Positions 33,846 through 43,319 of a stretch of DNA of 64,000 nucleotides are shown here, one piece after another. The translations under genes were made by a program, and so were the position numbers. The stretch covers positions 744,001 to 808,000 of the forward strand of contig CBDDDJ010000005.1 in NCBI GenBank assembly GCA_965226475.1, in the 5' to 3' direction. The notes below the pieces were generated by a model. The model searched no databases, had not been told where the DNA came from, and saw nothing but the letters and a program-made list of their open reading frames with translations. How positions within the stretch are numbered: position 1 is the stretch's first letter; the number at the start of each line of letters is the position of its first letter. Source of the stretch: JASLMY01 sp965226475 (lineage in GTDB: Bacteria > Pseudomonadota > Alphaproteobacteria > GCA-2731375).

Positions 33846-36164
33846 ATGCCCACCGTCTCGCCAATTTCGCAGCAGATCTGGGACATGAAGTACCGCTTCA
33901 AGGGCGCGGACGGCACGCCGATCGACAACGCGATAGAGGACAGTTGGCGGCGCGTCGCCCGCGCGCTCGCGGTCGTGGAGACGGAGCCCGAACTCTGGGA
34001 AGACCGCTTCGCCCGGGCGATGGCCGACTTCAAGCTGCTACCGGCCGGCCGCATCCTGGCCGGCGCTGGCACCGATCGCCGCGTGACCCTGTTCAACTGC
34101 TTCGTCATGGGCGCGATCCCGGACGACATGACGGGGATCTTCGAGCATTTGAAGGAAGCCGCGCTCACCATGCAGCAGGGCGGCGGCATCGGCTACGACT
34201 TTTCGACGCTCCGGCCCAAGGGCGCGCCGGTCAAGGGCGTCGGCGCCGACGCCTCCGGCCCCCTCACCTTCATGGATGTCTGGGACGCCATGTGCCGCAC
34301 CATCATGAGCGCCGGCCACCGCAGGGGCGCGATGATGGCTACCATGCGCTGCGACCACCCGGATATCGAGGCCTTCATCGAGGCCAAGCGAGACGCGGGC
34401 CGGCTGCGCATGTTCAACCTCTCGGTCCTGGTCACCGATGGCTTCATGGAAGCCATCGCCATGGACGAGGGCTGGGATCTCGAATTCGATGGCCGGACCT
34501 ACAAGACGGTGCGGGCCCGCGAGCTCTGGGACCGCATCATGCGGGCGACCTACGCCTACGCCGAACCGGGCGTGATCTTCATCGACCGGGTCAACCGGCG
34601 CAACAACCTCGCCTATTGCGAGACCATCGCCGCGACCAACCCCTGCGGCGAACAGCCGCTGCCGCCCTATGGCGCCTGCTTGCTGGCCTCGATCAACCTG
34701 GCGAGCCAGGTGGCGGAACCCTTCGAGGCCGAGGCGGAGATTCCCGAGGGCGCGCTGGAGGCGGTGGTGGATACCGCCGTCCGGATGATGGACAACGTGG
34801 TCGATGTCTCGGAATTTCCCTTGCCCGAACAGCGGGCCGAGGCGGTGGCCAAGCGGCGCATCGGCCTCGGCGTTACCGGACTGGCGGACGCGCTGATCTT
34901 CTGCCGGGCGCGCTACGGTTCGGCTCGGGGCATCGAGCTGACGGAGAACTGGTTGGACCGCATCCGCCGCGCCGCCTACCGGGCGAGCGCGCGCCTCGCG
35001 GCCGAGAAGGGCCCCTTCCCCGCCTATGTGGCGGAAGACTTCCTCGCCTCCCCCAACGTCCAGGCGCTGGACGAGGAGACCCGGGCGCTCATCGCGGAAC
35101 ACGGCATCCGCAACGCCACGCTCACCTCGATCGCGCCGACCGGCACGATCTCGATCCTGGCCGACAACATCTCCAGCGGGATCGAGCCGGTCTTCAGCTT
35201 CACCTACACCCGCCATGTCCTGCTTCCCGACGGCGAGCGGCGGGAGGAACAGGTGAGCGATCACGCCTACCGGCTCTACCGTGCCCGCTTCGGCGAGGCG
35301 GCCGCGCTCCCCGACTATTTCGTCGACGCCCAGCGCCTGGCGCCCGCCGATCACGTCGCCATGCAGGCGGCGGCGCAGAAATTTATCGACACCTCGATCT
35401 CCAAGACCATCAACTGCCCGGCCGACATCTCTTTCGAGGCGTTCCGCGAGGTCTACCGCCTCGCCTACGATGGCGGGTGCAAGGGTTGCACCACCTATCG
35501 GCCGAACGACGTCACCGGCGCGGTACTGGAGGCCGCGCCCCACGAGGACGGGGCGGCGCCCAGCCAGGCGGAGCTGCCGCTGGCGGCGCCGGCGGCCAAG
35601 CCGCGCGATCCTTTCGATGCGGGCGGGGTCGTCTACATGACCCAGCCGCTCGACCGGCCGGAGGCGCTTCCCGGCAACACCTACAAGATCGCCTGGCCGG
35701 AAAGCGACCACGCCATCTACATCACCATCAACGACATCGTGCAGGACGGCCGCCGCCGGCCCTTCGAGGTCTTCATCAACTCCAAGAACATGGAGCATTA
35801 CGCCTGGACGGTCGCCTTGACGCGGATGATTTCCGCCGTGTTCCGCCGGGGCGGCGACGTCTCATTCGTGGTCGAGGAGTTGAAGGCCGTGTTCGACCCG
35901 CGCGGCGGCCACTGGATGGGCGGGCGCTACGTCCCCTCCCTCCTCGCGGCGATCGGCGAGGTGATCGAGACCCACATGATCGCCATCGGCTTCCTGCCCG
36001 ACCCCAAGGCGGCGGCGCCCAACACGTCGACGGCGGTGGTGGCGCTCCCGGTCGGCGAGGCACGCGGCCGCGGCCGCGGCTGCCCCCGCTGCGGCCAGCC
36101 GGGCCTGATCGTGCAGGAGAACTGTGACCTCTGCACCAGCTGCGGCTATTCGAAGTGTGGGTGA
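33846..36164 (+). CDS. nrdJ: Adenosylcobalamin-dependent (class II) ribonucleotide reductase
   Basis: B12-dependent reductase of 772 residues making deoxynucleotides with or without oxygen. Seen are the substrate cysteine in TLFNCFVMGAI, QQGGGIGYDFSTLRPKG, NPCGEQPLPPYGACLL with active-site Asn, Cys and Glu, and APTGTISILADN. The C-terminal tail has a zinc-ribbon, CPRCGQ and CDLCTSCG, which helps transfer reducing power. An ATG at 33846 agrees with the family start. No partner subunit is needed. It is bordered by IS elements on both sides. Confidence 0.94.
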   Translation: MPTVSPISQQIWDMKYRFKGADGTPIDNAIEDSWRRVARALAVVETEPELWEDRFARAMADFKLLPAGRILAGAGTDRRVTLFNCFVMGAIPDDMTGIFEHLKEAALTMQQGGGIGYDFSTLRPKGAPVKGVGADASGPLTFMDVWDAMCRTIMSAGHRRGAMMATMRCDHPDIEAFIEAKRDAGRLRMFNLSVLVTDGFMEAIAMDEGWDLEFDGRTYKTVRARELWDRIMRATYAYAEPGVIFIDRVNRRNNLAYCETIAATNPCGEQPLPPYGACLLASINLASQVAEPFEAEAEIPEGALEAVVDTAVRMMDNVVDVSEFPLPEQRAEAVAKRRIGLGVTGLADALIFCRARYGSARGIELTENWLDRIRRAAYRASARLAAEKGPFPAYVAEDFLASPNVQALDEETRALIAEHGIRNATLTSIAPTGTISILADNISSGIEPVFSFTYTRHVLLPDGERREEQVSDHAYRLYRARFGEAAALPDYFVDAQRLAPADHVAMQAAAQKFIDTSISKTINCPADISFEAFREVYRLAYDGGCKGCTTYRPNDVTGAVLEAAPHEDGAAPSQAELPLAAPAAKPRDPFDAGGVVYMTQPLDRPEALPGNTYKIAWPESDHAIYITINDIVQDGRRRPFEVFINSKNMEHYAWTVALTRMISAVFRRGGDVSFVVEELKAVFDPRGGHWMGGRYVPSLLAAIGEVIETHMIAIGFLPDPKAAAPNTSTAVVALPVGEARGRGRGCPRCGQPGLIVQENCDLCTSCGYSKCG

Positions 36165-36390
36165 AGGCGCGGCAGAAAGCTCAATACCGCAACCCCATAA
36201 TTTTCGCGCCATCCAAAAACGGCGCAGACTGTGTGAAAACTCGGGCGGCGGCTCGGCCGGGATCGGAGTTCGCCCGTATTCGCGGTGATTGCGCACGATT
36301 TGCCGATTTGGCGCTCGGAGGCGATCCCGAAGGGGCTCGGGACCTCTCGGGGAGCGGTTCAGGGGCGGTTTTGAGTGCGGAGGCGCCTTC

Positions 36391-36784
36391 TCAGGCCCTC
36401 GCCGCATCGATCAGGGCGGGCACGCCCACCAGATTGATCGCTCGACGGATGTTGTAGGCGAGCGCGGTCAGAGAGAATTCGCCGCGCACGTTCTCCAGCC
36501 GGCGCATCAGGAAGGCACCTTGGCCCATCCATTGCTTTATCGAGCCGAAAGGATGCTCGACGCTCTCCCGGCGCTCGTCGACGATGCCCGGTCGTGCCGC
36601 CAGCCGCGCCGCCATGCGCTCTAGAATGGCTTCGTTCTCGTATCGCGTGACCTTTCGGAATGTACTTTTAGTGCAGCGCGAAATTAGCCCGCAATCCCTA
36701 CAGGCCGCGCGGTTGGCATAGACGGTAACGAATGTGTCCCGGACCTTGCTCTTGCCTTGCACCGTCAGCCGCCGGCCACCGGGG
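36391..36784 (-). pseudogene. IS1182 transposase, C-terminal fragment
   Basis: About 130 residues. RLTVQGKSKVRDTFVTVYAN is followed by the zinc-finger-like ACRDCGLISRC, TRYENEAILERMAARL and the catalytic-end region RRESVEHPFGSIKQWMGQGA, with ENVRGEFSLTALAYNIRR. The glutamate of the DDE triad lies in this part. It is cut at 36784 by the left end of the IS256 element. The N-terminal piece is at 40805-40972. Confidence 0.82.
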
Positions 36785-36961
36785 GATGTCCCGAGTCATG
36801 TTGAAAAGTTGAGGTAGGCGTCGTTCGCCTGGAGCCGTTAGGCTCCGGGTTGTAGGCGGCGCTGCAAAAATGCTCCACGCGAGGCGGCCGGGTAGTCCGG
36901 TTGCGGCGGCGCGAAGATGCGCCAGTGATCGTCCCCTGTTGTTAGCGACGGGGGGCAGGAG

Positions 36962-38458
36962 ATGTATGGCGTGGAGTTGTATGCGCAGGTTCGGCTGGCA
37001 GTTGTCGATGAGGGGCTGAGCCACCGTGAGGCGGCGCGGCGGTTTGGCATCGACCGCCGGACGGTGAAGAAGATGCTGAGCTACTCGGCGCCGCCGGGGT
37101 ATCGGCGGACGATGCCGGTGAGACGGCCGAAGCTGGAAGAGTTCACGGCGGTCATCGACGCGATCCTGTCGGCGGACCGGGATGTGCCGCGCAAGCAGCG
37201 GCACACGGCACAACGGATCTTCGAGCGGCTTCGGGACGAGCACGGCTTCACCGGCGGCTACACCATCGTGAAGGACTACGTCCGCGCTCAGCGGCAGTCG
37301 ACACGCGAAGCCTTCGTGCCGCTGCATCACCCGCCGGGCCATGCCCAGGCAGACTTTGGCCAAGCGGTGGTCGATCTGCGTGGCAAGCGGGAGAAGGTCC
37401 ACTTCTTCTGCTTTATCTTGCCCCATTCGAACGCCTGGTTCGTGAAGGCCTACCTGCGGGAGACGACGGAGGCTTTCCTGGACGGGCACGTCAGCGCCTT
37501 CGCCTTCTTCGGCGGGATCCCTCGATCGATCCTGTACGACAACACGACGCTGGCGGTGGCGCGGATCATGGGCGACGGCGAGCGCCGCCGCACCCAGGCC
37601 TTCTCGCATCTGCAGTCGCACTATCTGTTCCGCGACCGCTTCGGCCGGCCCGGCAAGGGCAACGACAAAGGGAAGGTCGAGGCGCTGGTGAAGACGGCGC
37701 GGCGCAAGTTCTTCGTGCCGATCCCAAAGGTGCGGGACCTGGACGCCCTGAACGAACAGCTGATGGCGGGTTGCCTGGCGCGTCTCGACGCCCTGGAGGA
37801 AGGCGAGAAGGCAACGGCGCTGCTGGCCGACCTCGAGGCTTTGCGCGATCTACCGGCCGTCCCCTTCGAGGCTTGTGAGCAACATCCCGGGCAGGTCTCC
37901 TCGATGGCCTTGGTGCGCTACCGGCTGGTGGATTACTCGGCGCCGACGGTCCACGCCTACAAGGACGTGATGGTCAAGGGCTATGTCGACCGGGTCGAGA
38001 TCACTCTCGGCGCCGAGATCATCGCCCGTCATCCCCGCTCCTATGTGCGTGGCGACGTGGTCTACGACCCGCTGCACTATCTGTCTTTGCTGGAGAAGAA
38101 GCCGGGTGCCCTGGATCAAGCGGCCCCGCTGCTGGGGTGGAAGCTGGATCCCGCCTTCGACGAGCTGCGCCATCTCCTCGAAGCCCGCTTCGGCCATCGC
38201 GGCAAGCGGGAGTACATCCAGGTGCTGCGCCTGTTGGAGGACTTCCCCGAGAGCCAGGTGAGGGTGGCGGTGCGCGAGGCGGTGAAGCGGCGCCTGGTCG
38301 GCTTCGATGCCGTCAAGCATCTGCTCCTGGCCCGGATCGAGAGGCGACCGGCCCACCTGGACTTCTCTCGCTATCCTCACCTCCCCCAGCCCTTTGTCGC
38401 CGCGACACGGATCGCCGATTACGCAACCTTGCTGGCGGGAGGCGCCGGACATGGCTGA
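36962..38458 (+). CDS. istA: IS21 transposase IstA
   Basis: Integrase-fold transposase of 498 residues. The N-terminal helix-turn-helix is LSHREAARRFGIDRRTVKKM. The DDE catalytic core includes HAQADFGQAV, RSILYDNTTLAV and GKGNDKGKVEALVKTARR. The C-terminal part has YSAPTVHAYKDVMVKGYVDR. It overlaps istB by eight bases (ATGGCTGA), the usual coupled arrangement. Confidence 0.93.
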   Translation: MYGVELYAQVRLAVVDEGLSHREAARRFGIDRRTVKKMLSYSAPPGYRRTMPVRRPKLEEFTAVIDAILSADRDVPRKQRHTAQRIFERLRDEHGFTGGYTIVKDYVRAQRQSTREAFVPLHHPPGHAQADFGQAVVDLRGKREKVHFFCFILPHSNAWFVKAYLRETTEAFLDGHVSAFAFFGGIPRSILYDNTTLAVARIMGDGERRRTQAFSHLQSHYLFRDRFGRPGKGNDKGKVEALVKTARRKFFVPIPKVRDLDALNEQLMAGCLARLDALEEGEKATALLADLEALRDLPAVPFEACEQHPGQVSSMALVRYRLVDYSAPTVHAYKDVMVKGYVDRVEITLGAEIIARHPRSYVRGDVVYDPLHYLSLLEKKPGALDQAAPLLGWKLDPAFDELRHLLEARFGHRGKREYIQVLRLLEDFPESQVRVAVREAVKRRLVGFDAVKHLLLARIERRPAHLDFSRYPHLPQPFVAATRIADYATLLAGGAGHG

Positions 38459-39215
38459 AGCCCCACGCCTCCTGCTCGATCACCAACTGAAGAGCCTGAA
38501 GCTGCCGACCGTCCTGCGCGAGTACGACAAGCAGGCGCGGATCGCGGCCGGCGACGGCGTCGACCATGTCGGCTATCTCGCCCGGCTGACCGAGCTGGAG
38601 CTGATCGACCGAGAGCGCCGGTTGGTCGAGCGGCGCATCAAGCAAGCCAGGTTCCCCATCGTCAAACAGCTCGAGAGCTTCGACTTCAAGGCCGTGCCGG
38701 AACTCAACAAGATGCTGGTGCTGGACCTGGCCCGGGGCGAGTACGTCGCGCGGCGGGAGAACGTGATCCTGCTCGGCCCCTCCGGTGTCGGCAAAACCCA
38801 CATCGCGCTCGCCCTCGGACTGGCCGCCTGCCAGAAGGGCCTGAGCGTCCGCTTCACCACCGCTTCCCAGCTGGTGCATGAGCTGATGGAGGCCCGCGAC
38901 GAGAAGAGGCTGCTCCGCCTCCAGGCCCAGCTCGCCAAGGTCAATCTCCTGATCGTCGACGAGCTCGGATACGTCCCGCTGTCGCAGACCGGGAGTGAGC
39001 TGCTGTTCGAGATCTTCAGCCAGCGCTACGAGCGCGGCGCCACCATCGTCACCTCAAACTTGCCCTTCCAGGAATGGACCTCCGTCTTCGCCAGCGAACG
39101 CCTCACCGGCGCGCTGCTCGACCGGATCACCCACCATGTCCATATCCTGGAGATGAACGCAGAAAGCTACCGGCTCAAGCAGAGCCGATCGCGACGACGA
39201 CACCCTTCCCAATAA
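38451..39215 (+). CDS. istB: IS21 helper ATPase IstB
   Basis: AAA+ ATPase of 254 residues that assists IstA in target choice. Walker A is LLGPSGVGKTHIALAL, Walker B LLIVDELGYVPL, followed by RGATIVTSNLPFQEW. The start ATG at 38451 lies inside the end of istA. Full length and intact. Confidence 0.93.
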   Translation: MAEAPRLLLDHQLKSLKLPTVLREYDKQARIAAGDGVDHVGYLARLTELELIDRERRLVERRIKQARFPIVKQLESFDFKAVPELNKMLVLDLARGEYVARRENVILLGPSGVGKTHIALALGLAACQKGLSVRFTTASQLVHELMEARDEKRLLRLQAQLAKVNLLIVDELGYVPLSQTGSELLFEIFSQRYERGATIVTSNLPFQEWTSVFASERLTGALLDRITHHVHILEMNAESYRLKQSRSRRRHPSQ

Positions 39216-39440
39216 TCTCGCTTCCTCCCCCGCTTGCCCACGTGGGTCCACAGGAACCTCCCACGCGCGGGCCGCCGATTGCCCATTGAAAGGCACGTCG
39301 CCCCGCGCGCGGGTCCCTCCTATGGACTACGTGGACAAGCTGCCACCGAGCCACTGGTACATTGTTACGCCGCCGCCCTGGCCCATATTCCGGCCGCCGT
39401 TGACACTCCGGGTGCTTAATCCGATTAGGAGAACGACGCC

Positions 39441-40751
39441 ATGAGCGAGACTACACGGAACGCGCCTTCCTCCAAAGCCCTGGAACATCCATTGCCGATG
39501 CCGGTGCCGCCGCTATCGGATGCCTACAAGGATCTTCGCGTGAGCGTCGATCGCTTCTGCCTTCTGGCCGGCATCGAGGCGCTGGCCGAGATGCTGGCGG
39601 CGGACGCGGAGGCCGTGTGCGGCCCGCGTCATGCCCGCACGGCCGAGCGCCGGGGCCATCGCTGGGGCACGACCACGAGCGAGCTGGCCTTCCAGGGGGC
39701 GAGGGTGAAGCTCGAGCGCCCCCGGGTGCGCGAGCCGGGCGGCGGGGAGCTGAGTTTGCCGAGCTTCGAGCTGATGTCGGATCCCGAGCTGCTGCACGCC
39801 TGGGCGATGAACCTGATGGTGATGAACGTCTCGACCCGCAAGTATGGCCGCGCGGTGCGTCTGCCGGCGGACGCGGGCGGCGATCTGCCGTCGGCGGCGG
39901 GGGACGGGAGTTCGAAGTCGGCGGTCTCGCGCCGCTTCGTGGCCCTGACGCGCTCGAAGCTGAAGGCTTGGCTGGCGAGCCGGCTGGAGGAACTGGATCT
40001 TCTGGTCGTCCAGATCGACGGGCTTCATGTCGGCGATCACGTGATGGTGGCGGCGATCGGTATCGACGCGGGCGGCGAGAAGCACGTGCTGGGCCTGGCC
40101 GAGGGCGCGACGGAGAACACGGCCACGGTGCAAGCCCTGCTCGACAACCTGATCGATCGCGGCCTCGATCCCGAGCGCCCCCGGCTCTACATCGTCGACG
40201 GCGCCAAGGCGCTCTCCAAGGCGATCCGGCGGAGCTTCGGGCATGCGGCGCTGATCCAGCGTTGCCAGGTGCACAAGGGGCGCAACATCACAGACCGGCT
40301 GGACGAGAGCCTGCACGCGGGCGTCCGCAAGGCCTTGCGCCAGGCCTGGGACCAGGGCGACGCGGACAAGGCCGAGCGGCTCTTGCGCAATCTCGCCCGC
40401 CGCCTGGAACACGATGCGCCCGGCGTCTCCGCCACCATCCTGGAGGGCCTCGACGAGATCCTCACCGTCATCCGCCTCGGCCTGCCCCCGGAACTCCGCC
40501 GCGCGCTGGCCTGCACCAACGCGATCGAGAACGCGCTGGGCACGGTCAGGACCGTGCAACGCAACGTCAAGCGCTGGCGCAACGCCGAGATGGCGCTGCG
40601 CTGGACCGCCGCCGGCCTTCTGGAGGCCAAGAAAACCTTCCGCCGCCTCAAGGCCTACAGGCAACTCCCCGTCCTCCACGCCGCCTTGCGTGACGCCGTC
40701 GAGAAGGCAAAACGAAAGGCCGCCATTGAAGACATCGACGAGGCCGCGTAG
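39441..40751 (+). CDS. IS256 family transposase
   Basis: Mutator-type DDE transposase of 436 residues. The catalytic residues fall in VVQIDGLHVGDHV, LYIVDGAKALSKAI and CTNAIENALGTVRTVQRNVK, with the CQVHKGRNI stretch between. TAGGAG lies upstream of the ATG at 39441. The gene is intact, but its element is now divided by an IS21 inserted in the leader, which separates it from its own left end. Confidence 0.93.
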   Translation: MSETTRNAPSSKALEHPLPMPVPPLSDAYKDLRVSVDRFCLLAGIEALAEMLAADAEAVCGPRHARTAERRGHRWGTTTSELAFQGARVKLERPRVREPGGGELSLPSFELMSDPELLHAWAMNLMVMNVSTRKYGRAVRLPADAGGDLPSAAGDGSSKSAVSRRFVALTRSKLKAWLASRLEELDLLVVQIDGLHVGDHVMVAAIGIDAGGEKHVLGLAEGATENTATVQALLDNLIDRGLDPERPRLYIVDGAKALSKAIRRSFGHAALIQRCQVHKGRNITDRLDESLHAGVRKALRQAWDQGDADKAERLLRNLARRLEHDAPGVSATILEGLDEILTVIRLGLPPELRRALACTNAIENALGTVRTVQRNVKRWRNAEMALRWTAAGLLEAKKTFRRLKAYRQLPVLHAALRDAVEKAKRKAAIEDIDEAA

Positions 40752-40804
40752 CCTCGAAATCACACGATGCCTACCTCGCCCTTTTCAACATCGGGCGGGA
40801 CATC

Positions 40805-40972
40805 GCCGCCCGTCGCCTTGGGGCCCACCCGCTCGAAGCCGGCGGCGGCCAAGTCAAGGCCGTCAACGAAGGCGTCGATGAAACGGACCGGGTGGTCCGC
40901 TCCCACATAGTCGTCCACCGCCTCCGGCAGGAGCAGTACCTGCGAGCGGTCAATGCCAGGAATGTGTGCCAT
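40805..40972 (-). pseudogene. IS1182 transposase, N-terminal fragment
   Basis: 56 residues, MAHIPGIDRSQVLLLPEAVD, DYVGADHPVRFIDAFVDGLD and FERVGPKATG, the standard start of IS1182-type transposases. The frame is cut at the right end of the IS256 element. The C-terminal piece is at 36391-36784. Confidence 0.85.
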
Positions 40973-41142
40973 GGCGAATCATAACATCGTCATGGGCCCC
41001 CGGAATCCCTCCCGAGGAGTTTTCACACAGTCTGGGTGGTTTTCGGGAGACGGCCGACCTCTAGGAAAACTGTCATTCTTATCTTTCATGAACCCCAACC
41101 AAAACCGTTCGATGTTCGGTCACGTTTTGGTACGCTGGGCAC

Positions 41143-41685
41143 ATGATCTTCGGATACGCCCGCGTCTCGACCCTTGGTCAAAGCCTCGATGCACAGGTCG
41201 ACGCGCTCGCCGATGCAGGCGCCAAGCGAATTTTCGAAGAGAAGGTCGGTAGCAAAGGCGCTCATCGGCCGGAACTTGACAGGCTTCTCGACCAGCTACG
41301 GCCGGGCTATGCGGTCGTCGTCACCAAGTATGACCGCCTCGCGCGTTCCCTCAAGGACCTGATCGACACCATCGAGACGATCCGCCGACAGGGCGCCGAT
41401 TTCCGTTCGCTCGCGGAGAGGATCGACACGACGACTTCGGCCGGGCGCCTGGCCTTCCATGTCTTCGGCTCGATCGCCGAGTTCGAGCGGGAGCGGATCG
41501 TCGAGCGCACCCGGGAAGGCCTCGCCGCCGCCCGACGACGCGGCCGAGTCGGCGGCCGTCCGCCGGCCCTCTCACCGAATCAGAAGGTTGAGGTTTGCCG
41601 CATGCGCGACCAGGAGGGGCGGCCGGTGAGTGAGATCGCCCGCCTGTTCAACGTCAGCCAACAGACCGTGCGACGCGCGAACTAG
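41143..41685 (+). CDS. Serine recombinase, resolvase/invertase family
   Basis: Site-specific recombinase of 180 residues. The catalytic serine is in YARVSTLGQSLDAQ, with KYDRLARSLKDL and GSIAEFERERIVERTREGL, and a C-terminal helix-turn-helix (PVSEIARLFNVSQQTVRR). Size matches Tn3-type resolvases and Pin invertases. No tnpA or invertible gene is adjacent. A CCAAAAC/GTTTTGG inverted repeat at 41099-41130 lies just upstream and could be part of its site. It follows the IS nest by about 110 bases. Confidence 0.9.
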   Translation: MIFGYARVSTLGQSLDAQVDALADAGAKRIFEEKVGSKGAHRPELDRLLDQLRPGYAVVVTKYDRLARSLKDLIDTIETIRRQGADFRSLAERIDTTTSAGRLAFHVFGSIAEFERERIVERTREGLAAARRRGRVGGRPPALSPNQKVEVCRMRDQEGRPVSEIARLFNVSQQTVRRAN

Positions 41686-41753
41686 AGGCCCGCCCCTTCC
41701 CCGGCGCGGCGATTGGGTTAGATTGTCGCATGTGATTGCGGGAGATTTCGACG

Positions 41754-42521
41754 ATGCGGATCGAGGGCAAGGTCGCGGTCGTCACGGGTGCGGCGAGCGG
41801 GATCGGCCGGGCGTTGGCGCGGCGCTTCAAGGCCGAGGGAGCGGCGGGGCTGGCGCTCGCCGACCTGAAGGAAGGTCCCCTGGCCGAGGTCGCCGCCGAA
41901 GTCGGCGGCATCGCCGTGCCGGCGGACGTCTCGCGGGAAAGCGACATCGCCAATCTGGTCGCGCGCGCGCAGGCCGAGATCGGGCCGATCGACATCTTCT
42001 GTTCCAACGCCGGCATCGCGCGGATGGGCGACGCGGACGCGCCCGACGCGGACTGGGCGGCCAACTGGGACATCCACGTGATGGCGCATGTATACGCCGC
42101 CCGCGCCGTGATCCCCGGCATGATCGCGCGGGGCGGCGGCTATCTGGTCAACACGGCGTCGGCCGCCGGCCTGCTGACCCACATCCATTCGGCCACCTAT
42201 TCCGTCACCAAGCACGCCGCCTTCGCCTTCGCCGAATACCTCTCGATCGCGCACGGGAACGACGGCATCAAGGTTTCCGTGCTCTGCCCCCAGGCGGTCA
42301 GGACCGCCATGACCCAGGGGCGCGAGGCCGGCGTCGCCAGCGTCGACGGCATGATCGAGCCGGAGGAGCTGGCCGACTGCGTGGTGGAGACCATGGACCG
42401 GGAGGCGTTCCTGATTCTGCCGCACCCCCAGGTGCTGGACTACATGCGGCGCAAGACCAGCGACTACGACCGCTGGCTCGGCGGCATGCGGCGGATGCGC
42501 GGCAAATACGAAAAGGTTTGA
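41754..42521 (+). CDS. Short-chain dehydrogenase/reductase (SDR), paralogue 1
   Basis: NAD(P)-dependent oxidoreductase of 255 residues. The Rossmann motif is VVTGAASGIGRALARRF, then FCSNAGIARMG, a catalytic serine region NTASAAGLL and the catalytic tyrosine-lysine pair in SVTKHAA (YSVTK). GGGAG lies upstream of the ATG. The next gene is a close paralogue, 11 bases away, so this is a tandem duplication. Substrate unknown; larC follows in the same direction. Confidence 0.9.
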   Translation: MRIEGKVAVVTGAASGIGRALARRFKAEGAAGLALADLKEGPLAEVAAEVGGIAVPADVSRESDIANLVARAQAEIGPIDIFCSNAGIARMGDADAPDADWAANWDIHVMAHVYAARAVIPGMIARGGGYLVNTASAAGLLTHIHSATYSVTKHAAFAFAEYLSIAHGNDGIKVSVLCPQAVRTAMTQGREAGVASVDGMIEPEELADCVVETMDREAFLILPHPQVLDYMRRKTSDYDRWLGGMRRMRGKYEKV

Positions 42522-42532
42522 GGGAAAGACGC

Positions 42533-43300
42533 ATGAAGATCGACGGCAAGGTCGTGGTGGTGACCGGGGCGGCGGGCGGCATCGGCCAGGCGTTGGCACG
42601 CCGCTTCAAGGCGGAAGGCGCCGAGGGCGTGGCGCTGGCCGACCTTCACGCCGAACCGTTGGAGGCGCTCGCAGGCGAAATCGGCGGCCTCGTGGTGGCA
42701 ACTGACGTCACCAAGGAAAGCAATATCGCCGAACTGGTCCGGCTGACCGAGGCCGAGTTCGGCCCGATCGACGTTTTCTGTTCGAACGCCGGCATTTTGA
42801 CGCTCGGCGACGAAGACTCGTCCGATGCCGACTGGGCGCGAAACTGGAACGTCCACGTCATGGGCCACGTCTACGCCGCCCGCGCGGTAATCCCGGGCAT
42901 GATCGCGCGCGGCGGCGGTTACCTGGTCAACACCGCGTCCGCCGCCGGCCTGCTGAGCCACATGCTGTCGGCCACCTATACCGTCACCAAGCACGCCGCC
43001 GTCGCCTTCGCCGAATACCTCTCCATTGCCCACGGCGACCAGGGCATCAGGGTCTCCGTGCTCTGCCCGCAAGCCGTGCGCACCCCGATGCTGAACGGGC
43101 CGGACGCCGAGGTCGCCAGCCTCGACGGCGTCGTCGAGCCCGACGAACTGGCCGCGTGCGTCATCGAGACCATGGAGCGGGAAGACTTCCTCATCCTGCC
43201 CCACCCCAAGGTCGCCGACTACATGGCTATGAAAACCGGCGACCACGACCGCTGGCTGAAGGGCATGGGGCAGATGCGGCAAAAGTTCGCGGCCGGCTGA
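42533..43300 (+). CDS. Short-chain dehydrogenase/reductase (SDR), paralogue 2
   Basis: 255 residues, same length and layout as its upstream neighbour and clearly a duplicate: VVTGAAGGIGQALARRFKAE, FCSNAGILTLG, NTASAAGLLSHMLSATYTVT and the shared tail LILPHPKVADYMAMK. The YTVTK catalytic pair is present. Differences are spread through the protein, so the two may have different substrates. It ends 19 bases before larC. Confidence 0.9.
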   Translation: MKIDGKVVVVTGAAGGIGQALARRFKAEGAEGVALADLHAEPLEALAGEIGGLVVATDVTKESNIAELVRLTEAEFGPIDVFCSNAGILTLGDEDSSDADWARNWNVHVMGHVYAARAVIPGMIARGGGYLVNTASAAGLLSHMLSATYTVTKHAAVAFAEYLSIAHGDQGIRVSVLCPQAVRTPMLNGPDAEVASLDGVVEPDELAACVIETMEREDFLILPHPKVADYMAMKTGDHDRWLKGMGQMRQKFAAG

Positions 43301-43319
43301 GGCGGAACGGAGCGATAAC

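Larger units (their letters stand above)
36851..39405 (+). mobile_element. IS21-family insertion sequence with 8-bp target duplication
   Basis: 2555 bases starting TGTAGGCGG and ending with the inverse of TGTCAACGG. It is flanked by an exact 8-base duplication CTCCGGGT (36843-36850 and 39406-39413). Sub-terminal repeats GGCGGCCGG and GGCGGCG occur at both ends, as expected for IS21 transposase binding. It carries intact istA and istB and looks recent. Confidence 0.9.
36785..40804 (+). mobile_element. IS256-family element, split by an IS21
   Basis: Terminal inverted repeats are GATGTCCCG, then ATGTTGAAAAG and GAGGTAGGC at 36785-36817, and the same set inverted at 40769-40804. Its leader is interrupted at 36850 by an IS21; the leader resumes at 39406 and leads into the transposase ATG at 39441. 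No clean target duplication is seen in the flanking IS1182, consistent with an adjacent deletion. Confidence 0.8.
36225..41034. mobile_element. IS1182-family element, gutted and carrying two nested ISs
   Basis: Matching 18-base terminal repeats CAGACTGTGTGAAAACTC lie at 36225-36242 and, inverted, at 41017-41034. Only the first 56 and last about 130 codons of its minus-strand transposase remain, on either side of an inserted IS256. About 300 codons of the middle are missing, so the IS256 insertion was accompanied by a deletion. Dead as an autonomous element. Confidence 0.8.

Noticed and set aside
36785..36850. Left end of the IS21 at the GATGTCCCG repeat
   Set aside because: That repeat pairs with the right end of the IS256 at 40769-40804, and the IS21 has its own TG end and 8-base duplication at 36851.
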